DNA of 9,597 nt from Actinomycetes bacterium (GTDB taxonomy: Bacteria > Actinomycetota > Acidimicrobiia > Acidimicrobiales > Bog-793), in contig JAJYGM010000127.1 in the NCBI GenBank assembly GCA_021785095.1, positions 1 through 9,597 on the forward strand, in the 5' to 3' direction. Shown here piece after piece: positions 1-5,638 of this stretch. Position numbers and translations under genes: made by a program. Below the pieces are notes generated by a model. The model saw only the letters and a program-made list of their open reading frames with translations. It was not told where the DNA came from and made no database searches. Numbering within the stretch: the stretch's first letter is position 1; each line of letters begins with the position of its first letter.

Positions 1-5
1 CTCCT

Positions 6-34
6 TTGCTCGGCCGTCGCGGCTTTGGTAGACC
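6..34 (+). promoter_or_regulatory. Possible pnt operon promoter
   Basis: TTGCTC at 6-11 and TAGACC at 29-34 are 17 bases apart, and the second ends 6 bases before the pntAA ATG at 41, again a leaderless-type spacing with no Shine-Dalgarno sequence. Both hexamers match consensus poorly and only 40 upstream bases are visible, so this is a weak suggestion. Confidence 0.2.
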
Positions 35-40
35 ACGGCC

Positions 41-1177
41 ATGCAGGCGGCCGTGCCACGTGAGAGCGCAACCGGCGAGCGCCGGGTCGCTCTGACCCCT
101 GACGTGCTCCCGAGACTCACTGCTGCCGGGGTCGACGTCCTCGTCGAGACCGGCGCCGGAGCTGCCGCGCTCTTCCCGGATACCAGCTTCGAGGCAAAAG
201 GGGCACACATCGCCCCCGACGCCCGATCCGCTTTCGAGAGGGCGGATGTCGTCTGCAAGGTGCAGCCTCCGACCGTCGGCGAGGCGCAGGCGCTCCGCCC
301 AGGATCGGCGGTGGTGAGCTTCCTCCAGCCCGGGAGCGACCTCGAGCTCGTGAAAGTGCTTGCAGAGCGCCGCATCTCGGCCTTCTCCCTCGACCTCCTC
401 CCCCGCATAAGCCGGGCCCAGTCGATGGATGCCCTCTCGTCACAGGCGACGGTGTCCGGCTACCGGGCGGCCTTGGTGGCGGCGATGCGGTTACCGCGTT
501 TCTTCCCGCTGTTCATGACGGCGGCAGGCACGGTCCCGCCCGCCAAGGTGCTCGTGCTCGGCGCAGGCGTCGCCGGCCTGCAGGCGATCGCGACCGCACG
601 CCGCCTCGGGGCCGTCGTCCGCGCCTATGACGTGCGGCCGGCGGCGCGCGAGGAGGTGAAGTCGCTCGGCGCGGCCTTCGTGGAGCTCGACCTCGAGGCG
701 CAGGAAGGACAGGGCGGCTATGCCCGGGAGCAGTCAGAGGACTTCCTCGACAGGCAGCGGGCGCTCATCGCGAAGGAGGTGGCCGCGGCCGACGCCGTCA
801 TCACGACTGCCGCCATCCCGGGGCGGAGGGCCCCGGTGCTCGTGACCGCCGAGATGGTGCACGCCATGCCGCCGGGCGGCATCGTCGTCGACCTCGCCGC
901 CGAGTCAGGCGGGAACTGCGAGCTGTCCAAGCCGGGGGAGGAGGTGCAGGTTGGCGACGTCGTCGTGTACGGGGCGCTGAACATGCCGAGCTCGATGCCG
1001 ATGCACGCGAGCTTCCTCTACTCCCGCAACATCGCCGAGCTCCTCGGCGTTCTCGCTAAGGACGGAGCGTTCGCGCCCGACTTCGGCGACGAGATCGTCG
1101 CCGGGACCTGTGTCACCCACGACGGCGAGGTTCTCCACACGCCGACCCGCGACCTGCTGGCGGGGACGGCGGCATGA
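41..1177 (+). CDS. pntAA: NAD(P) transhydrogenase, alpha1 subunit (soluble NAD(H)-binding domain I)
   Basis: 378 aa, the usual size of a stand-alone alpha1 subunit. This peripheral cytoplasmic subunit binds NAD(H) and exchanges hydride with NADP(H) held by PntB; proton flow through the membrane subunits drives the reaction. The N-terminus (PRESATGERRVALTP) is typical of the alanine dehydrogenase/PNT N-terminal domain, about residues 1-135. The RQD loop is intact in PRISRAQSMD (R122, Q127, D130 by spacing to the Rhodospirillum rubrum enzyme). The Rossmann domain has GAGVAG at 174-179 and D197 at the end of the second strand, the acidic residue expected for NAD rather than NADP. The ATG at 41 is forced at the left: an in-frame TAG lies at 29-31. 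No Shine-Dalgarno sequence is visible. It is first in a three-gene operon, and its stop overlaps the pntAB start. Identification is very secure; only the promoter is unclear, as just 40 upstream bases are present. Confidence 0.97.
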   Translation: MQAAVPRESATGERRVALTPDVLPRLTAAGVDVLVETGAGAAALFPDTSFEAKGAHIAPDARSAFERADVVCKVQPPTVGEAQALRPGSAVVSFLQPGSDLELVKVLAERRISAFSLDLLPRISRAQSMDALSSQATVSGYRAALVAAMRLPRFFPLFMTAAGTVPPAKVLVLGAGVAGLQAIATARRLGAVVRAYDVRPAAREEVKSLGAAFVELDLEAQEGQGGYAREQSEDFLDRQRALIAKEVAAADAVITTAAIPGRRAPVLVTAEMVHAMPPGGIVVDLAAESGGNCELSKPGEEVQVGDVVVYGALNMPSSMPMHASFLYSRNIAELLGVLAKDGAFAPDFGDEIVAGTCVTHDGEVLHTPTRDLLAGTAA

Positions 1178-1695
1178 GCGGCGGCGACATCCTCACCCTC
1201 ATCACGATCTTCGTCCTCTCGGCCTTCGTCGGCTTCGAGGTCATCTCGAAGGTCCCGAGCATCCTCCACACCCCGCTCATGTCGGGGACTAACGCCCTGC
1301 ACGGCGTCGTGCTCGTCGGCTCGATGATCGTGCTCGGCACCTCCCACGGCGCGCTCGAGCTGACCCTCGGCTTCCTCGCGGTTGTGCTGGCGACGCTGAA
1401 CGTCGTCGGCGGGTTCGTCGTGACCGACCGGATGCTCGAGATGTTCAAGGGGCGCCAGCCCGGGCGCGCCGCCACGGCGCCCGAGCCGGCGCCCGCGGCA
1501 CCGGCAGCGCCGGCTCCCGCATCGCCCGAGGCAGCGACGCAACCGGTGGCATCGGAGGCGCCGGAGGAGGCGCCCGCCGCCGAGCCGACGACGCTCATCG
1601 AGAGACCCGACCCCACTGTCGTCATAGACGCCGACGCCACCGATCCCGGCGTCACGGGACCCGCTGTCACCGAACCCGGCGAGCCGAGATCATGA
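1174..1695 (+). CDS. pntAB: NAD(P) transhydrogenase, alpha2 membrane subunit with long acidic Ala/Pro tail
   Basis: 173 aa. Residues 1-93 are the normal alpha2 core: about three membrane helices (roughly 5-24, 41-57, 61-86) with the family signatures LHTPLMSGTNALHG (31-44) and GGFVVTDRMLEMF. This subunit supplies part of the proton channel (domain II) and joins PntAA to PntB. H43 in TNALHG sits in the helix where, as I recall, the Thermus thermophilus enzyme carries its channel histidine. From residue 94 onward there is an extra tail of about 80 residues rich in Ala, Pro, Glu and Asp, with no predicted membrane segment; stand-alone alpha2 subunits are usually about 95-140 aa. The start at 1174 overlaps the pntAA stop (ATGA), with a GGGGA ribosome-binding-like run just upstream inside pntAA. 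The stop overlaps the pntB start in the same way, so translation is probably coupled. The core assignment is secure; the function of the tail is unknown. Confidence 0.95.
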   Translation: MSGGDILTLITIFVLSAFVGFEVISKVPSILHTPLMSGTNALHGVVLVGSMIVLGTSHGALELTLGFLAVVLATLNVVGGFVVTDRMLEMFKGRQPGRAATAPEPAPAAPAAPAPASPEAATQPVASEAPEEAPAAEPTTLIERPDPTVVIDADATDPGVTGPAVTEPGEPRS

Positions 1696-3074
1696 GCCTC
1701 GACACCGGCATCCGCTTCGCCTACCTGATCGCGGCGATCTGCTTCATCCTCGCCATGAAGGGGCTGTCCGGCCCGAAGACCGCTCGATATGGCAACCTCC
1801 TCGGCGCGGCCGGCATGGCGCTCGCCATCGCGATGACCTTCGCGACACCGGGGTTGACGAACTTCGGACTCATGATCGGCGCCATGGCGATCGGCGCGGT
1901 GATCGGCTTCCCGGCGGCCCGCCTCGTGAAGATGACGGCGATGCCGCAGATGGTGGCCGCCTTCAACGGCGTCGGCGGAGGTGCCGCGGCACTCATCTCG
2001 CTCACCGAGTTCGTGAATGCGAACCCGTCGAAGCTTGCCGTCTACCAGGTCGTCGAAGTCCTCTTCGGCGTGATCATCGGCTGCGTCTCGTTCGCCGGTT
2101 CGGTCGTGGCGTTCGCCAAGCTCCAGGAGCTCGTGACCGGCCGGCCGATCACCTACCCCGGCCAGCAGGTGATGAACGCCGTCGTCGGGGGTGGGACGCT
2201 CGGGCTCGCCATCGCCGTCTGCGTCTCCCCTCACAACTGGCTCGTGGCGGTCATCGGGATCCTCGCGCTCCTGTTCGGGATCGCCTTCGTCCTGCCGATC
2301 GGCGGCGCCGACGTCCCGGTGCTCATTTCCCTCCTCAACTCCTTCACCGGGCTCGCGGTGGCGGCGAGCGGCTTCGTGCTGCACTCCTTCGTTCTCGTCG
2401 TGGCCGGGACGCTCGTCGGCGCATCCGGCACCCTGCTGACACGGATGATGAGCGCCGCCATGGGACGGTCGCTGCCCAACATCCTGTTCTCGGCGTTTGG
2501 TTCGGTCATCACGGCAGGGACGGCGGAGGGGTCCGCCGACCGGACCGTGAGGTCTGCGAGCGCCGAGGACATCGCTGTCCTGCTCGCCTACTCGCAGAAG
2601 GTGATCATCGTGCCCGGCTACGGCCTCGCCGTCGCCCAGGCGCAGCACGTGGCAAGGGAGCTGGCCGAGCTGCTGGAGAGCCGCGGCATCGACGTGCAAT
2701 ACGCCATCCACCCGGTGGCCGGCCGGATGCCGGGGCACATGAACGTCCTTCTCGCCGAGGCCAACGTGCCATACGAGCAGCTGAAGGAGATGGACGAGAT
2801 CAACCCGGAGTTCCAGTTCACCGACGTCGCACTCGTCGTCGGGGCGAACGACGTGGTGAACCCGGCCGCGAAGAACTCACCGGGGAGCCCGATCTACGGC
2901 ATGCCGATCCTCTCCGTCGACGAGGCGAAGAACATCGTCTTCCTGAAGCGTTCGATGCGCCCTGGCTTCGCGGGGATCGACAACGAGCTGCTCTTCGATC
3001 CGAAGACGACGCTGCTGTTCGGCGACGCCAAGGACTCCCTGACGAAGCTCGTCGCCGCCATCAAACAGCTCTGA
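1692..3074 (+). CDS. pntB: NAD(P) transhydrogenase, beta subunit (membrane domain II plus NADP(H)-binding domain III)
   Basis: 460 aa, full family length. The first ~270 residues are a run of hydrophobic helices forming most of the proton channel, followed by domain III (about 290-460), which binds NADP(H) on the cytoplasmic side. Domain III motifs are all present: PGYGLAVAQAQ (GYGL at 309-312), PVAGRMPGHMNVLLAEA, VGANDVVNPAA (GAND at 384-387), KRSMRPGFAGIDNELLF (from 419) and LFGDAK. In the membrane part, D207 (GGADVPVLISLLNS) and N216 match E. coli Asp213 and Asn222. The position of E. coli His91 is Asn here (N92, in AAFNGVGGG). The start overlaps the pntAB stop as ATGA, matching normal PntB N-termini. 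The coding end overlaps the convergent PIN-TRAM gene by 14 bases, so any transcription terminator must lie inside that gene. Identification is very secure. Confidence 0.97.
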   Translation: MSLDTGIRFAYLIAAICFILAMKGLSGPKTARYGNLLGAAGMALAIAMTFATPGLTNFGLMIGAMAIGAVIGFPAARLVKMTAMPQMVAAFNGVGGGAAALISLTEFVNANPSKLAVYQVVEVLFGVIIGCVSFAGSVVAFAKLQELVTGRPITYPGQQVMNAVVGGGTLGLAIAVCVSPHNWLVAVIGILALLFGIAFVLPIGGADVPVLISLLNSFTGLAVAASGFVLHSFVLVVAGTLVGASGTLLTRMMSAAMGRSLPNILFSAFGSVITAGTAEGSADRTVRSASAEDIAVLLAYSQKVIIVPGYGLAVAQAQHVARELAELLESRGIDVQYAIHPVAGRMPGHMNVLLAEANVPYEQLKEMDEINPEFQFTDVALVVGANDVVNPAAKNSPGSPIYGMPILSVDEAKNIVFLKRSMRPGFAGIDNELLFDPKTTLLFGDAKDSLTKLVAAIKQL

Positions 3075-4125
3075 TCGCCGTGTCGCCCGTTCCGTTCGAG
3101 ATCTCCGACGCCACGCGGGCGAACACGAGCAGGCCCTGGTTCGTCGGGCGGGTGGAGAGCACGACCACCTCGACAGCCTTCTGCCCGACGAGGTGGTCGG
3201 CTTCGTTCACCACGACCATGTCGCCGTCCGGCAGGTAGCCGATCGCCTGGCCGCTCTGGCGGCCGGTCCGGACGAGGTCGACCGAGAGCAGCTCTCCGGG
3301 GACGTGGTCCGGGGCGAGGTCGCTCACGAGCATGCGCAGGTCGACGATCGGCACCTCGACGTGGCTGCGGGCGACCTCGCTCGAGCTCGTGTACAGACGC
3401 ACGCCGAGGCGCGATGCCAGCTGCAGCACCTTCTCCTCGGTCATCGCCGCGTCCGGAAAGTCACCGGGCACGATGCTCACGGTGATGCCGGCGGAGCGCA
3501 CGGCGTCGATTGCCTCGAGCCCGCGCCTCGCCCGGCGCGACGACACGTGGTCGGGGCTCTCGGTGAGTGTGCGGAGCTCGTCGGCGACAGGCTCGGGGAC
3601 GAGGATCTCTCGCCCCAAGAGGCCCGCCGTGCCGAGCACGAGGAACGCACGATCCATCACAGCGCTCGTGTCCACCAGGACGGACCCTTCCGGCGCCTGC
3701 TGGATCGGGTCGAGCTTGCGCATGATGCGTGCCGACTCGGCGATGCGCCTGCCGTTCATGGCTCCGATGCGGAAGCCGATCGCGGCGAAGACCCACGCCA
3801 CGGCCGCCGCGATCGGATAGTCGAAGTCACCGTGCACGAAGAAGAACAGGGGCAGGCAGAGCACCACGCCGACGAGGAACCCGAGGCCGGCAAGGAACGC
3901 GCCAGCCAGGATCTCCAGTGCCGGGATGTCCATGAGCGACCGGTTCGCACGGCGGACGCCGCGCACGACGAGGCGCCCGGCGATGCCGCCGAGCACGTAA
4001 CCGACCAGGACGCCGATGACCGCCCCGACCGCGCGGCCCGTCGTGCTGCCGCTCCCGCCGACCGCCAGGCCGACGAGCGCCCCGGCGAGCACGACGATGA
4101 GCCGCAAAATCTCGACGAACACCAT
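3061..4125 (-). CDS. Membrane-anchored PIN-TRAM domain protein (YacL-like) with altered PIN active site
   Basis: 354 aa from the ATG at 4125. The N-terminal ~121 residues hold four hydrophobic segments (about 2-22, 32-54, 70-97, 103-121). A PIN nuclease-like domain follows (about 148-272), then a TRAM domain (about 276-341: PGELLSVDLVRTGRQSGQAIGYLPDG...). This is the layout of Bacillus YacL and its actinobacterial homologues, thought to be membrane-bound RNA- or DNA-binding proteins of unsettled function. Three acidic PIN positions are occupied: D152 (LVDTSAVMD), E183 (VADEL) and E230 (TEEKVLQLA, usually Asp). The fourth, the Asp of the usual TND motif, is lost: the sequence is T246-S-S-S-E. 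A GTG at 4167 would add 14 residues; I prefer 4125 because the first membrane helix starts there as in homologues, and a TACGCT hexamer ends 7 bases upstream, which suits a leaderless transcript. It converges on pntB and diverges from the GH18 gene. Confidence 0.9.
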   Translation of the reverse strand: MVFVEILRLIVVLAGALVGLAVGGSGSTTGRAVGAVIGVLVGYVLGGIAGRLVVRGVRRANRSLMDIPALEILAGAFLAGLGFLVGVVLCLPLFFFVHGDFDYPIAAAVAWVFAAIGFRIGAMNGRRIAESARIMRKLDPIQQAPEGSVLVDTSAVMDRAFLVLGTAGLLGREILVPEPVADELRTLTESPDHVSSRRARRGLEAIDAVRSAGITVSIVPGDFPDAAMTEEKVLQLASRLGVRLYTSSSEVARSHVEVPIVDLRMLVSDLAPDHVPGELLSVDLVRTGRQSGQAIGYLPDGDMVVVNEADHLVGQKAVEVVVLSTRPTNQGLLVFARVASEISNGTGDTAIRAV

Positions 4126-4132
4126 CGCCCGA

Positions 4133-4138
4133 AGCGTA
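4133..4138 (-). promoter_or_regulatory. Putative -10 element (TACGCT) for a leaderless PIN-TRAM transcript
   Basis: Read on the minus strand, TACGCT fits the actinobacterial TANNNT -10 pattern and ends 7 bases before the ATG at 4125, so transcription would begin at or next to the start codon. No Shine-Dalgarno sequence precedes that ATG, which agrees with leaderless translation. No convincing -35 hexamer is seen, so this rests on position and the six-base match only. Confidence 0.45.
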
Positions 4139-4227
4139 CTGAGCTGCAGCACCCTCGGACCGGACACGTCTGACGGGCGATCATGCGAAGACGCTCACCC
4201 CGGGAACCGTCACGCCATGGCGGGCGC

Positions 4228-4233
4228 TACGCT
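4228..4233 (+). promoter_or_regulatory. Putative -10 element (TACGCT) for the GH18 gene
   Basis: The same TACGCT hexamer as on the divergent side lies 9 bases before the preferred ATG at 4243, implying a leaderless or nearly leaderless mRNA; no Shine-Dalgarno sequence is present between them. A -35 box is not recognisable. It supports the start at 4243 over the upstream ATG at 4183, which lies 5' of this element. Confidence 0.42.
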
Positions 4234-4242
4234 GCGGCCTCC

Positions 4243-5520
4243 ATGACGCGCTGGCGGCACACGCGGACGGCCCGCCGCGCCGGAGCTCTCCTGGCGCTCT
4301 CCTGCCTCCTTCTCGCCTCGTCCTCGTGCGGCCTGTTCGCCACCGGGACGACGGTGCCCACGCCGCCGCCCGTCACGAGCCCTTACGCCAAGTTCGACGC
4401 GGCGATCCAGAAGGCGCTCGACAACGCCAGGTCGAGCATCCACGTGGCCATCCCCACCCGCCCCGGGGCTCCGGCGCCGCTCTTGCCTGCCGCCGCCTTC
4501 GGCCGCGGGCTCGGATCGAGAGTCGTGCTCGGGTTCCTGCCGAGCTGGGAGATGAGCGACGTGAGCACCATCGATTACGCGGCCCTCTCGGAGATCGCCT
4601 ATTACGCGCTCCGGGTGAGGCGCGGAGGCGTGATCGTGAGGAGCGGCATGGGGTGGAACGCACTCGTGAGTGGCAGCGTGTCGACGATGATCACGAAAGC
4701 CCACGCCGCGGGCGTCCGGGCCCTCTTGACGTTGTACGCGGTGGACCAGCCGACGCTTGAAGCACTGGCGGCAAGGCCAGGGAGCGGTACGACGCTCGCG
4801 GACCAGGTGGCTCTGCTGTTGCGGAGGTACGGTTTCGACGGCGTCGATCTCGACTTCGAAGGTCAGGTGGCCTCCGCGCGGAACGGTTTCGTGCGGTTCT
4901 TCAAGGCGTTCTCGACGCGCCTCAAGGCGATCGACTCGTCCTGGTCGGTCGTCCTCAACACCTTCCCGCAGGCGGCCGTCGACCCCGAAAGCTTCTTCGA
5001 CGTCCGGGCCCTCGCTCCGTATGCGGACCAGCTCTTCGTCATGGCCTACGACATGAACGACCAGCTGTCCCCCGGTGCGACGGCTCCGCTCGCCGGGGCC
5101 GACCTGTCGGATGCGAGCTCGCTCGCCAGCTTCGTCAGCGCCGTGCCGCGCTCGAAGGTCATCCTCGGCATCCCGTTCTACGGCTACGACTTCACCGCGA
5201 CGCGGCGGACGCTCCCGGCGGACACGATCGGCACCCCCTACGCCGTCAGCTACGACGCTGTCGTCGCCGCCGGAAGGCAAGGGCGGTGGGACCCCGTGAC
5301 CGAGACGCCGTACACGTCCTTCAGGCGCGACGGGCAGTGGCACCAGACCTGGTACGAGGACCCCGTGTCGGTCGCACTGAAGGTCGCGCTGGCAGCGGCC
5401 TTCCATGTCGGCGGAGTCGGTGCGTGGGAGCTCGGCATGGCGAACGGGCAGAGCATCATGACGACGACGCTCGACGGCGGGTCTCCGCCGCTCAAGCTGC
5501 CGCTCGCATCGGGGTCCTGA
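4243..5520 (+). CDS. Exported glycoside hydrolase family 18 protein, probable lipoprotein
   Basis: 425 aa from the ATG at 4243. The N-terminus has an Arg-rich n-region, a hydrophobic core (about 13-25) and C29 in LLASSSCG, a weak lipobox, so export and lipid anchoring are likely but a plain signal peptide is possible. A Thr/Pro-rich linker follows, then a GH18 barrel from about residue 95 to 405. The catalytic signature DGVDLDFE is complete at 199-206, with E206 as the proton donor; MAYDM (267-271) supplies the usual Tyr/Asp pair, and W395 (GAWELG) fits the last barrel strand. It belongs with the spore-cortex and cell-wall type GH18 proteins (YaaH/YdhD-like) more than classical chitinases, but has no LysM or carbohydrate-binding module. 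The substrate is probably an N-acetylglucosamine polymer; I cannot tell chitin from peptidoglycan. An in-frame ATG at 4183 would add 20 charged residues before the signal peptide, so I reject it. The PIN-TRAM gene is divergent; the kinase gene follows 118 bases downstream. Confidence 0.9.
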   Translation: MTRWRHTRTARRAGALLALSCLLLASSSCGLFATGTTVPTPPPVTSPYAKFDAAIQKALDNARSSIHVAIPTRPGAPAPLLPAAAFGRGLGSRVVLGFLPSWEMSDVSTIDYAALSEIAYYALRVRRGGVIVRSGMGWNALVSGSVSTMITKAHAAGVRALLTLYAVDQPTLEALAARPGSGTTLADQVALLLRRYGFDGVDLDFEGQVASARNGFVRFFKAFSTRLKAIDSSWSVVLNTFPQAAVDPESFFDVRALAPYADQLFVMAYDMNDQLSPGATAPLAGADLSDASSLASFVSAVPRSKVILGIPFYGYDFTATRRTLPADTIGTPYAVSYDAVVAAGRQGRWDPVTETPYTSFRRDGQWHQTWYEDPVSVALKVALAAAFHVGGVGAWELGMANGQSIMTTTLDGGSPPLKLPLASGS

Positions 5521-5556
5521 CGCGCCTCTGGCCCCGGCGTCGCTCGTCGTCGAGGC

Positions 5557-5562
5557 TATGCT
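5557..5562 (+). promoter_or_regulatory. Putative -10 element (TATGCT) upstream of the kinase-ATPase gene
   Basis: TATGCT in the 118-base spacer fits TANNNT and is embedded in TATGCTTCGGGC, which matches the PIN-TRAM promoter string TACGCTTCGGGC in 11 of 12 positions. Transcription from it would give a 5' leader of about 70 bases before the GTG at 5639, where a G-run (5630-5635) is the only ribosome-binding-like feature. If it is real, the kinase gene has its own promoter rather than relying only on readthrough from the GH18 gene. Confidence 0.35.
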
Positions 5563-5638
5563 TCGGGCAGGTGTCGCGCCCGGGAAGGGCTGGACGGGCG
5601 TACGGGTCACCGCCGTTTGACCGAATGTTGGGGGGCTG

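Noticed and set aside
1113..2738. Long minus-strand frame (541 codons) opposite pntAB and pntB
   Set aside because: Low-complexity, Arg/Asp/His/Glu-rich translation without domains, lying antisense to secure pnt genes; a by-product of high third-position GC.
3193..4173. Plus-strand frame (326 codons) opposite the PIN-TRAM gene
   Set aside because: Composition is His/Asp/Arg-rich with no motif, while the minus-strand frame encodes recognisable PIN and TRAM domains.
5521..5638. Rho-independent terminator between the GH18 and kinase genes
   Set aside because: I found no stable hairpin followed by a T-run in this spacer.
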